Below are positions 53,746 through 64,000 of a stretch of 64,000 nt of DNA, piece after piece. The stretch is from Albugo candida (lineage: Eukaryota; Oomycota; Peronosporomycetes; Albuginales): positions 124,001-188,000 of the forward strand of contig JBDOQK010000056.1 of assembly GCA_040437565.1 (NCBI GenBank), read 5' to 3'. Made by a program: the position numbers and the translations under genes. Every line of letters starts with the position of its first letter. The stretch's first letter is position 1. Below the pieces are notes generated by a model. It saw only the letters and a program-made list of their open reading frames with translations, was not told the origin of the DNA and searched no databases.

Positions 53746-54201
53746 TTATTTGAAGTGTCGAATCGGATTTATGTTTTGTGCTTTTGCGTATTCTTTTGAA
53801 GCCTCCGTCCACTCAGCGCTGGTTGTTTTTGGAGACTTTGGAATACTTCCGCCAAAATCCTCGCCTGATCATAGAATTTCGTTAGTTACTAGCGTAGCTT
53901 GAATCGTAGAGGGCGTGACTCACCTGAGTAACGTTGTAATGTGAATAACACAGTCGAGAGACCGATTCCTGCCCCTACGCCCACGACAATCGCCTGATTT
54001 GTTGGCAAAGATGCGAGTAGTTTATGCAGCCNNNNNNNNNNNNNNNNNNNNNNNNNNNNNNNNNNNNNNNNNNNNNNNNNNNNNNNNNNNNNNNNNNNNN
54101 NNNNNNNNNNNNNNNNNNNNNNNNNNNNNNNTATATCGACTAACGTGTTTTTTCTGACGTGAATGGTGCGTTGGATTTCCAAGCCAGCGCGAGTTTTGCA
54201 T
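53746..54201 (-). CDS. Small single-pass membrane protein, possibly mitochondrial
   Basis: ATG 54201 opens MQNSRWLGNPTHH, then gap 54032-54131 interrupts. After it comes LASLPTNQAIVVGVGAGIGL, a glycine-rich transmembrane segment, and after a 59-nt intron (53923-53865) GGSIPKSPKTTSAEWTEASK to the end HFK at 53746. Length is over 90 residues plus the gap. The architecture (short basic N terminus, one membrane helix, hydrophilic tail with W and EYAKAQN) is typical of accessory subunits of respiratory complexes, but I cannot name it. The gap prevents confirming frame continuity. Confidence 0.5.
54032..54131. other. Assembly gap, 100 N
   Basis: Interrupts the small membrane-protein gene. No flanking repeat seen. 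Confidence 0.95.
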
Positions 54202-54534
54202 GGTAGCGGGTACCACAATGCGAAAACGGTGATGGATTGCTTCTACCGGGATAAGCGGGACAGAGTCAGATAACATCGACATCCAAATGCTTTTCAGGCA
54301 TTGGAAATATATCTTTACATTATAAGTCACCGTTTATGCCTTTATCAGCGCCCATAACATAAAAAAGAGGCCGTATGATGACACGGAAGTGTTTCATTCG
54401 ACATATATCTGCAACTTAGTAACCAAACACAACACTTCTTTCGTTAGCTATGTGTCACAATCTCGAAAAAAATTTGGATCTTTGAAATCTGACTTGTCTT
54501 CTTAGTAAATTATTACATCAAACGTTGATTCCTA
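54202..54534. other. 333-bp intergenic stretch
   Basis: Nothing coding is seen. It lies 5' of the small membrane-protein gene and 3' of TTC12. Confidence 0.45.
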
Positions 54535-57397
54535 CTACTGGAAACCATCGCTTTGGTGGATACTCAGCATCATTTCCAGGCCTCTCAGAGATCGAATTTG
54601 ATCTTTCACCTGCGAGCTATGCTGACATAACTTGGCGAGTAAGACTGCGACATTTTTTCTGGCGAGGCCATTGGAAAGAAGCTGTAGTATTTTGACAAGA
54701 ATTTCAAGATTGAATGGTTTCGACAGGGCGGAAAGAATCGTTTGCGATGTCTCTGTGTGTGTTACCAGTGTGATCACTACGGCTAAGATGTTTCCGATTA
54801 GCCTTTCAGAAGTAGCATTGGATTTGCCTTCGAGACCGCTCTTCTTGTCCACATAATAATGAAGCACCGAAACGATAGATGGAACGATCTCCTTATAACA
54901 GAGAAGTCTTGCACACAAACTGCTCTGTTGTTTGATTATCCATCCAATGTGACACCATACCTGAGAAAACAGTTGCAAGACAGCTCCATCATAATTCGCA
55001 TCGTTGGATTTTATGCAGGAAGAAAGGTGTCGATGTAGCTGTACAAGCGGACCAAGCATTTGAAAGCACATGTCATCGTACCCGTCATAGCCCTTGGCAC
55101 ACTGATGATGGCGGCAGAGGATGCTGACACAGTAACCGATCAAAGTTGCATGATTCAGTACCCAATCCAATTCATTTGCGAGAGAAAGTTTTATTATTTG
55201 TGTCACTGGTACCGTGCCCCTTGCGTTCATCAGAACCTTACGGCAATACGAGTCATCTTGGAAAGTGAGGTTGATTAATGTTGCAAAAACGCGCTCCAAA
55301 AGGGTACTCCATCCGATCTTATTCATGCAGCTTGTCGCAATTGTGGCGCCTGCACTTGCCGTTTCCACCAATTGTGTAACCAGTACTCTGTTTTCTTCTA
55401 CTTGTTGGCTTAGTCGGGTTTGGATATACGAATTGGTCGTCAAATTCACCAGAAACCCCAGCAGATCCAGCATCGTATTGGTCGTTGATGTCACTGTAGA
55501 AATTCTGTCTGCGATGTATGCACCAGCAGCATAGATCGCGGTCATATATATCGATTCTGGTAATCCCACAAACGCCTGGATTCCTTGTGCTGAATCGCTC
55601 ACAGTGAAGCAAAGACTACAAATGTAATGGAATGACCGCGGCTTACTATTGTCAAGTAGGAAGAGAAAGCTTGTTAAAACTTGTGGGGATCGTATGACGT
55701 GTTTTTTCCACGATTGAAGCGTGATCGTTGTATCGAGAAAGCAGAGTGCGGATTCGAGTACATCTTTTTTGGTGCAATTTTCTCTGCTCCAAGACACTAT
55801 AGCATCGTTGATTGCTTCTGGAAGGCACGCTTGCTGGAAAATGATTAGTTGATTTCGTGGAGATTGACGACAGCAAGCTTCTAGGATTTTAAAGCTTGAT
55901 GAAATGATTTTCGCTTGCCTTTCCAGGCCGACTATTTGGTTGATTGAAAGACATCGATCATGTGCTTGCAAGTGGCTGACCAGAATTTGACAGAATTGAG
56001 GCAGATTATTGCTTGTACGAAACCACAAACGTGCATCCGTATCACGAGACAATATCGTCGCTATAAGCTCGTAACCTTCTGTAAGATCGATCTCATTATC
56101 CGGTGCGTCTCGGATCAGCTTCAAAAGGCTTCTTAGTCTCAAAATGGCCGAGCCCCTGGCAGCTTGCAAGTTGATCAGTGTATCAGCAGTTGAATCTTCG
56201 ACAGTATCACTCTCGTTGAGATTATATTTTTTCACGAGTTTGGCATGCAAAAGGGTGTCCTCATACTCACCAACAATGCTCGAGTATTGCTCCAGTAAGT
56301 CTGGATTACTTTTCTCAATACGAACAGCAATCTTAAGATCATCGACGGCTTCCTGCAGACGATTTTGTTTGTACTTTGCAGCTGCACGGCGTGAAAGTGC
56401 TTTGACATGTTGCGGATCGATGAAAATTGCCCGAGAGCTAAACTCGATAGAATCGTCCATTTGATCAAGTCGGAAGTGGCATAACGCAACGTTGAAGAGG
56501 ATGGCAGCTATGAAAGGAGTCTCACGTATTGCTTTCATATACATATCGATAGCCTGTTCATATTGCTTGCGTTTATAGAACGCATTGCCCTCAGCTTTCC
56601 ACTCTATGTGCATAAAGTGAGATGTTGATCTCGATATTGAGAATATTAAACGTACTTTGGGAACTCTTTTGTTTTTCACGCTCTGATTTCTGGCGTTTAT
56701 TCAAGTCTTTTTTGAACTGGTCACAAAATTGTGAATTATTACGCTCGAATGCCTCATTTTCCAGCTTTGTACGACAGTCTTCTTTCTCCTTTTCTTCCTC
56801 CATACTTGCTGGGTCATGTGGCTTCCAGTGATCCCATATTGAGTAATCGTTTGCGTCCTTTTCTTTGTAGGAACATACGATGCGATTCTTATCGTGTTCT
56901 CTTTCAAGACCTTCACCTTCCTCCACAGAGCCACTTGCTCGCAGTCTGGCTCGGTTCCACCAAATCTCTTTCTCTTCCGCTTTCATTTTCTCTTTTCCTT
57001 CATGCTGAAAAGTAGTTAGAAGGATACAGAACGGCAGAGCATGTCATAGAGCTGGATACCTCTCGCTTCTTTCGTTCGAATTCTTTCCGCTTACGCTCCT
57101 CTTCGTCTCGTTCTTGCTGCTCAGGAGTCTTGTACCCTGGAATCTAGTAGGTTTTGTCTTACATAATGCTCAAAGATGACTTCAACATACCTTGCAATTT
57201 GCTGGGTCAAAAGTTCCATTCTTAATCTCTTTCATCGCTAATGCAACCTACGCGATAAAGCTCTGTATCCGATGCAGAAATAGTTGCATACTCAAATCAA
57301 TGGCTCTCACCGCATCTACTTTGTTGAGAAACAAATCGACTTCATCGTCCGAAACACATTTTGGACGCGTCATTTCTAAAGCTTTTTGCGGATCCAT
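54535..57397 (-). CDS. TTC12-like TPR/armadillo protein (dynein-arm assembly)
   Basis: Five exons (57397-57292, 57237-57191, 57143-57060, 57004-56656, 56603-54535) give about 884 residues, phases consistent, introns 47-56 nt. The N terminus reads DDEVDLFLNKVDAVRAIDL and GTFDPANCK; then a Lys/Glu-rich coiled coil leads into TPRs (WKAEGNAFYKRKQYEQAIDM, FNVALCHFRLDQMDDSI, KALSRRAAAKYKQNRLQEAV). The remaining 500 residues are helical and armadillo-like. This order matches TTC12, a cytoplasmic factor for axonemal dynein assembly, which fits the dynein and BBS5 genes in the same window. Assignment among TPR-ARM proteins is moderate. It is divergent from the DUF501 gene, 76 bp between starts. Confidence 0.72.
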
Positions 57398-57473
57398 TTT
57401 TGTGTCCTTTTAAGATCGCTTTATAGTACGCGTTATCGAAATACCGGTAATATACGGTATCTTGCTGCTTTTA
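57398..57473. promoter_or_regulatory. Bidirectional promoter of TTC12-like and DUF501 genes
   Basis: The two divergent start codons are 76 bp apart. No CCAAT box is present here, unlike at several other short promoters in the window. Confidence 0.4.
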
Positions 57474-58064
57474 ATGGATCAAACGCGTCATGAAGGGCTT
57501 GCTTGTCAAGTAAATGAGGATGATGCAAGGGATATTTTGGAGCAACTAGGCTATATTCCGAACAATTTGGTACGAGTCGCTAGTTACACATCTAAAGCAG
57601 ATGATCACAAGGTCGCAGTGGTATTATTATATCCTCTAAAGAGTGATTTGAAAGCATACAAAGCAAAGCAACGAACAGCTATCGAGCCCTTCCCGACAAT
57701 TTACTGGCTTGTCTCTAAAGATTTGAAAGCCCGAGTATCTTTACTGGAGAGCCAAGGCAAACTTCAGGAAATTCAGCAAAGATTGAAACTCAGCATAGAA
57801 GCGCTCGCGTCTATAAAGTCGAGCCATGAGCAATATGCCTCGATGCGGTGGAATATGCTGACGGAAAACGATAAGTTTCTGGTCGAGAAAATGAAATGGA
57901 GGTATCCATTACAGAACGTAGGTATCGGTGGCATCCAAGACTTTACGTATGTCAAGTGTCTTCACGTGCATTACGCTCACTATTTGGGATCAAACGGAAA
58001 AGAAAACATCATCGGACACTGGGTCCAAGAGCTTTTGGATGGCCAACTCTCATCTGACTTTTAG
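57474..58064 (+). CDS. DUF501-family protein
   Basis: A single 196-residue frame. Family features are the central PFPTIYWLVSKDLKARVSLLE, SHEQYASMR and the C-terminal GGIQDFTYVKCLHVHYAHYL followed by GHWVQELL. DUF501 is common in actinobacteria and other bacteria and scattered among eukaryotes; its function is unknown. The conserved Cys-His-His cluster (KCLHVHYAH) suggests a metal or active site. It has no targeting sequence. A bacterial origin by transfer is possible, but codon use looks like its neighbours. The start ATG at 57474 is the first plausible one (MDQTRHEG). Confidence 0.85.
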   Translation: MDQTRHEGLACQVNEDDARDILEQLGYIPNNLVRVASYTSKADDHKVAVVLLYPLKSDLKAYKAKQRTAIEPFPTIYWLVSKDLKARVSLLESQGKLQEIQQRLKLSIEALASIKSSHEQYASMRWNMLTENDKFLVEKMKWRYPLQNVGIGGIQDFTYVKCLHVHYAHYLGSNGKENIIGHWVQELLDGQLSSDF

Positions 58065-58071
58065 ACTTGCT

Positions 58072-58094
58072 GATTGGGTATATATGAACCAATC
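58072..58094. promoter_or_regulatory. Paired inverted CCAAT boxes upstream of the HIR3-like gene
   Basis: GATTGG at 58072-58077 and CCAATC at 58089-58094 form an inverted pair 25-50 bp before the start codon at 58120, in the 55 bp between the DUF501 stop and the HIR3-like start. Confidence 0.45.
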
Positions 58095-58119
58095 ATCTGT
58101 ACGATTTGGCTAGCCTCTG

Positions 58120-61100
58120 ATGGCGAATTGGACAGCGCTTAATTCCGACTTAATTGATGTCAATGTACTCGAACAGAAAGAAACCAAAGAAGCACAAGAA
58201 TCGAGACATAAAGAGCTTTATGAGAAAGCTCTCCGCCTACAGAAAGAACAGGTAGCAAATTCTCGTTTTTTAGAGTAATAAAGAGAATTAATGTATTATA
58301 CGCAGCCAATGCGAGCGAAAGAAATCTATTACAACCTTTTGTCGGTAAGCTATCAATTCTCTCAGTGGTATCAAATGCTCACGTAAAAGTGCAGGAATGC
58401 CAACTCCAAGATCATCTTGCCTATTTATGTAATAAAAACCTAGCTTCATTAGCATTCGAAAACAACCAGTATCCGATATCTCTGAAACTTTATGCAAGTG
58501 CTCTGAAATATGATACTACCGATGTTCTCATTTGGTACCACATGGGACAATGTGCCATGGAAAACGGAGAGTAAGTTAATAAAAAGGTATTTATCAATTT
58601 ATACAGGCAATTAATTGCATTCCATCTTCCTCAGTTTATGGCTCGCTCGGCATCTTTTGGAACAAGGAGTCCACCAAGACCATACATTCTGGCCGATATT
58701 ACAGCAATTATGCAAAGTTTTGTATCTGATTGGAGATACTTTTGTGTATAATCACATTGCGTCGTATTTGCTTTCGTATGACACAACCAACCCATTCCTC
58801 CGTTTGATGAACCAGAAATTGATCGAGAAGAGCCGACGGACGTCCTTGTCACAAGACGTAGCGATACTTGAGCCATATGAAGCGACCCAAAGGCCAACGA
58901 GTAACCACTCCGGAAGATTGAAACTCGCGCAAGACGACCTCACTCACTATGAAGCGATTTGGCAAACCCGAAAGAGAAGACGAACAACTCCTTCTCAAAA
59001 ATCGCAAAATACTCTAACCGCTCCGTTTCAAACGTATACGCTCACTCACTTGTCGTGGAAGTCGCTCGGAGTAGCTTTATTAGAAGCCTTGAACGATCTT
59101 TTGAGTCTAAAAGAAGAAGAAATGTGGACATCATACTCAATTCGTCAAGAAACCATTCAAATTTCCTGGGATATCGCTGATCCACCCGAGAAAAGGATCA
59201 CTGCGGACTCGGAGGCGGAGAATAACGTTCAATTCAAACCAGCTGATTGTCCTTTACCCGAAATTGTTCTTCGCCCAGCAGAGTCGATAGAAACCAATCA
59301 AGTCGACTCATTACTCCTTCCTGAACGTCGAAAATCCCGAAGGCATCAAGATCGATTGCGTGAAGAGCATCAGGCCGCCATAAAAACTGCGAGAGAAAAA
59401 GACATTGCATTCCAACTCGGGAAATTCATTGGCGTTGACAACTTGTTTGTCGAGGAAACGTGCACAAAGACCACAGAGAACAATTGTTTCGCTTATTGGA
59501 AGCAATATACCGACTCGCTGACAATCACACACAAAAACGAGCAATTTCGGCTTTGTCTTCGAGATGAGACAGAAATTCAGTGCCGCTGCTTCACTGTCGA
59601 AAAATGCGACACGGAGAATAAAATTCCAATTCCGACGCTCACAAATTCCGAACAACGAAACGAAATCAACAGCAAACACGTTATTGAATTTCTCAATCGA
59701 ATAGGTCGAAATCTCTCAACAAAAAGAGCAGAGGTCAACATTCTGCAAGCAATTTTCGAATATCTCATTGCTTGTGGAGAATTTGCGCACACGAAACTCG
59801 AGTCAGACTTTGACGCAACTCCTTCCTTTCGTGACATTTGCATTTGGAACTACTCGCTACTCAATATTTGCCTTCACGGAAAGCCGTCGGATCCAAAGCC
59901 AACGTACCGCATATCGGTCGAGTTTGCCACCAACACGGACGATTGTCATGCGTTCTCTCTGCCTTTCCACGCCAAAGTATTCTCCCTCGAGCTTGAGATC
60001 GATCGGTATCTGGAGACATCAAAATCACTCTCTCGAAAACGCATCCGACCGAATCATTTGATTGCACAGACGCAAGCACTTGTCGTGGAGTATTGTCTGA
60101 AAGGAAAAGACTCCAACACACTCGTTCGTCTATTTTGGCTGCTGGGCAGTCTCTACGAGAGCGTGGAAAGCTGGGAAGAAAGCACCCATTACTTCTCTCA
60201 GTGTCTCACGACGTTAGCTGAGAAAGAATGTATACTGAGACTTCCACATCGCTCTTTGAATCCTGTCATTTCAATCAAAACTCTTGGCGAAAAACTACAG
60301 GCAATGGCGTTCACCACGCAATACGCTCATGCGAAAGTATGCTTTTCCAATCGCCAATATGCTCACGTAATCGAATGTCTCCAGAGATACTTTTTCCCAG
60401 CAAATGCTCAACCACAATGGGACAATATCTTGGGCTCGGATGGTCGTCAACCGCTGCGATTGTTTTGGACGTGTGTTCGGCATTCCAGCGACACGGAGAC
60501 TCAGCAATCAATGCTCAGTACGCTTCTATTTCAGCTCATTCGATTCATTTTCAACGCTTTGCAAAACGAGCGTTCAATGGAGGAATTTGGACGCGCGTTC
60601 GATGCGATCGAATGGCTGCTTCAAATCGCTTCCAAAAGCAAATGTGCGTACAAACAAACAGACGAACGCAACATTTTGGAAACGTGCTGTGTGAAAATGA
60701 TCGAATCTCTCGCAATTTTACTCCTTTCAAATCCTTCCAAAGCGTTTAAGCGAATTTGTAGCATTCTTTCCAAAGCTCAAACGACCGAATCGATGGAACG
60801 TGTGAGAAAACTCGCGTATCAAACTTTCTGTCGCGTTCGAAAAGAGACATTCGCGTTGGATAGCTTTGTTTCCAGCGTCAGTCCGCCCCAAGGAACAGAG
60901 TTGATCGCCTCCTACGACCGCCACAAAGAAGAACTGATGCTTCAAGTCCTCGAGGTCTTCAATGAGATCACGATCGTTCTCATGGAGCGAGGAATACCGC
61001 CATCGAATCCACCTTCCAACATATTTCTACTCGAATGCTGCAGACTTCTCAAGGAAGAAGAACGGAAATTAGCGTTACATGGAGAAAAAACGGCGTCGTT

Positions 61101-63933
61101 ATTCCTTCAGGCTGCGATCGCATTCGTTTTATTGCAATATATAAATCTCTGTGCTCAACAGTTTGCATCGGCAATTCATTTCATCGATTCCATCGCATTT
61201 CTGCACGAGAAACTCGCAGGATACACGCAATGTTGCATTCCAAACACCGCACCATTCTCACAGCCAAATACTCGATCGTTTGCCAGTGTGAGTCTCCAAC
61301 TGCTGGAGAAAATGCCGTGGAGATTAGAGTCAGAGGTTCCGTCTGGAAGTCGTATGGATCCCCACGATAAGCTTCTGGAAGCAGTAATGGCACAATGTTT
61401 TCGATGTTTATACGACGTACAATTACTCCCGAATTTGGACGATCATCACACCAAACGCGAGCTCACTGAATTGGATCTCAATGATGTCTTTCGTGTCTCC
61501 CAATTTGCCTTTCGGATACTGCTGACATACCCTCCAAAATCGACGTCGCAAAAGCGTGAGAATACCAAGTTATTAAATGCTGTGCGAGACGCATTGATGG
61601 CGAATTCTCCGCCTTTGGACGATCATACGCTCGTGTCCATATGTAAGATCGCGAAGGCGTCGACGCTCTGCCTCGAGCGTTCTGGAAGAGAAGCTGTGTG
61701 GACATACTTGGAGTTGGATGGCTTTGGAGCGTTAGTATCGCCCACCGACGCGTTGTGGAAGACAGCGGTGCATACGGTCGATGCGATTCGCTCGGAAGCG
61801 GTCGATGAGAAGCAGAGCAAAAGTGTATGGTTCTTGAGCCATTTATGGTATCTCATGGGTGAAAATGATACGATTCCACGCCGAACGCGCGGATCAGCGA
61901 CTGATTTACGCGATTTACACACATTGGAAAGCCGAATGAAGTGCCGGCTTTCATACTTTCTGACAGATGTGTTGCATTTCCATCCGGAAAGAAGAGCTTC
62001 GTGGGTGGAGATTTCCCGCTTGGCTCGAGATTTGTACCTCGCTGTGATGGACACAATGCTTATCTTTTTTGGACGACATACGACATTGAACGTTCTCCAA
62101 GCGCTTTGGCAACGAGCAGTGACGGAAAAGGATGTCATATCGATTGCAAATTTGCATGAAAAAGTGCTTCAATTTGATATTTCGCAAGCGTTCGATCGAT
62201 GGAATCGCATCCAATCGGAGACATTGCAGTCACGCGACCACGCGTTCTCTTTAGAGAAACACATTGGACGATGCTGTCTCCTGTTAGCGGAACTCGCATG
62301 GCGGAGCTGTACGCTGGCGGCAGCATTAGGCGATCCAATGAGATCAGTAAAGTCGTTACTCGATGTGGAACCTCGTCATACGACTTTGGAAATGACCATT
62401 GAGTGTCTCGAGGAAGCAGGCTTACTTCTGTACGGTTTGGTGCAAGACACAGCGCTCGACGCACCTTTGGTCTGTGAGAATGTACCGCATCGAAAACACG
62501 AAAGACTTCCGATGCAATTAGTGCGTCAGGCGCTTTGGATGATGGAATTCGCACTGCAAATGAACAATCTTCGAAGTATGCATTTACGCCAAAGTCGCAA
62601 TGATATAAGTATCGACGCATTTGCATATGAAATGACATTCCGACTCGAGTACATTGCTGGAAAACTCGCAAAAAAACTATGGAAATGGCAATGTAGTAGC
62701 GATGTCACGCAAACGCAGCGCATCTTGCGTTATTGGGTCCATGCAGACGGAGCTCGGGTCCTTGGGAAATTGGAACAACACGGCTATGGGCTCCTGCATG
62801 CGTTCTACGCAATTCAGTCGTTCCGACTCCAATTACTGCTTTCGTATCCCAACGACCTGAAGCAATTGCACGTCGTATTGACGCATTCTTACGCATCGGA
62901 AGCGTCCGAGTATCAAGTCGTGAAATCCATCAGACAGCCCGAGTCCACAGACCTCGAAGACTTGACGCTCGAGACAATTGCGCGTCAACCGCTTGAATTA
63001 TATTCTGCCGAAATGATCGGTAAGATTCGAGCCTTTGCGTTCCTCAACATTTTGGACGCGCTAGAATACGTCTGTACGCAAGATCGATACTTCCATTCGG
63101 CTCATTACACAATGGCGAAAGCATATCATTACGCACTTTTATTCTCCGGTTTCCTTGTGATGAAATGTCCCGGACGCATGGACACCAATACGTCGGCAAA
63201 GAACGCATTGTCGGAGAAAGATTTGCGGTATTTCATCCGCACGCTCGAAAATCGATCGAGAAGACATTCCGAAGCGATTCGAGAGCCTGTGGCTTCTCAG
63301 GTACAGCTGCTGGGTCTAAGTAACGCGCTCGACTGCATGGCGTCTTTGTTTGATAAGAAACGATCTCAGGTCGTTGCTGTGTGGTTTACGGAATCCATCG
63401 CACCGATCAAAAAGTTTGACGGACTCAATCAGCGCCAAGCAAAGTACGACGGCTATCGACTTCGATATTGGGCCTTTTACCTCCATCTTTTACAGCAGCA
63501 CGACGCGTATGGACGACTGAATGAGCTGACAATGTGGGCGTCTGCGTGTAAGGAACAACACGATGTGGTCGGATTCATGCTGGAAAGCGTCCTCCACGCT
63601 CGAGCGGATGTGTTGGAGAAGCGATTTGAACAAGAGTCCTGCGATTTCGATCGGACGAAAGCGCTTAGTAAAGTGTACGGCTTTTACGTCGACGTATCTC
63701 TCTCTCTCCATCGAATCGAACGTACGTCGAAAATGCGCTTGAAAGAACGCTCCGAAAAACTTCTCATCCGTCACACACAATTTGTGTGTCCGTCGACAGA
63801 CAAAATGACATCACACGAGTGGAAAGAGATCGTTTGTATCGCACGACAGAAATGTGAGGCGCTTTGGCCCGAGCGTACGGGGAAATCCAAGCACGTAAAG
63901 CCTCGTGTCAAAGCTCAAGACGGAGGCTATTGA
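58120..63933 (+). CDS. HIR3/CABIN1-like histone chaperone complex subunit
   Basis: Exons 58120-58251, 58306-58344, 58395-58570 and 58635-63933 give about 1881 residues; introns are 54, 50 and 64 nt. The N terminus has the TPR start typical of HIR3/CABIN1 and yeast Hir3: HKELYEKALRLQKEQ, then PMRAKEIYYNLLS, then LAYLCNKNLASLAFENN and SALKYDTTDVLIWYHMGQ, then LARHLLEQGVHQDHTFWP. The rest is a long helical-repeat protein, with a second TPR-like zone near residues 530-600 (LGSLYESVESWEESTHYFSQ). HIR complexes deposit histone H3.3-H4 outside replication. The last exon alone is 5.3 kb without an intron. Family call depends mainly on the N-terminal TPR sequence. Confidence 0.78.
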
Positions 63934-64000
63934 CGGATGTCTATATAAAGAATCTATTCAGATAAGGCTCCGAGAACCCCGCTGACGTCCTGGAAGATGT

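Overview
The window looks like nuclear DNA from a compact, gene-dense flagellated protist, most likely an oomycete. An Albugo-like white-rust pathogen is my best guess, but that is inference. Supporting signs are about 35 protein genes in 64 kb on both strands, intergenic gaps often under 100 bp, many tiny GT-AG introns (mostly 40-60 nt), standard stop codons with a canonical eRF1, and a mix of eukaryotic families: axonemal dynein, BBS5, TTC12, BK-type channel, PPIP5K, ATG3, Kae1, PMS2, ISY1 and a HIR3/CABIN1-like protein. I see no tRNA, rRNA, CRISPR, prophage or intact mobile element.

Layout. 1-10.8 kb (minus): outer-arm dynein beta heavy chain (3' end cut by the window), BBS5, ATG3. 10.9-18.9 kb: NUDT22-like Nudix, lumazine synthase, a small membrane protein, a CoA-diphosphatase-type Nudix, a PX protein, a small ORF, polyprenyl diphosphate synthase and a delta-9 desaturase. 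19-32.7 kb: PPIP5K/VIP1, a SAP30-like/PHD/winged-helix protein rebuilt from six exons, an unknown acidic protein, an unresolved minus-strand gene, a membrane ATP-grasp protein, an ankyrin protein, an Sds3/BRMS1-like protein and an EF-hand protein. 33-45.2 kb: PMS2, Kae1/OSGEP, HisG, a full-length but catalytically degenerate ABCB transporter, a LAMTOR5-like protein and eRF1. 45.3-57.4 kb: BK-like channel with an altered selectivity filter, kinesin, ALG13, ISY1, a small membrane protein and TTC12. 57.4-64 kb: DUF501 protein and a HIR3/CABIN1-like giant.

Themes. Four genes serve or probably serve the flagellum (dynein, BBS5, TTC12, possibly the EF-hand protein). Three are chromatin regulators: two are Sin3-HDAC-type (SAP30-like and Sds3-like) and one is the HIR histone chaperone subunit. 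The rest is housekeeping: riboflavin, ubiquinone side chain, histidine, unsaturated lipid, N-glycan and tRNA t6A synthesis, mismatch repair, autophagy and splicing.

Assembly caution. Fourteen gaps of exactly 100 N lie in the window. At ten of them the sequence ending at the gap is repeated at the start of the next piece (10 to 389 bp), so these are unmerged contig ends and not biological duplications. Two of these overlaps differ by several per cent, which looks like allelic divergence. Gene models crossing gaps (BBS5, ATG3, ATP-grasp, BK channel, kinesin) carry false duplicated segments.
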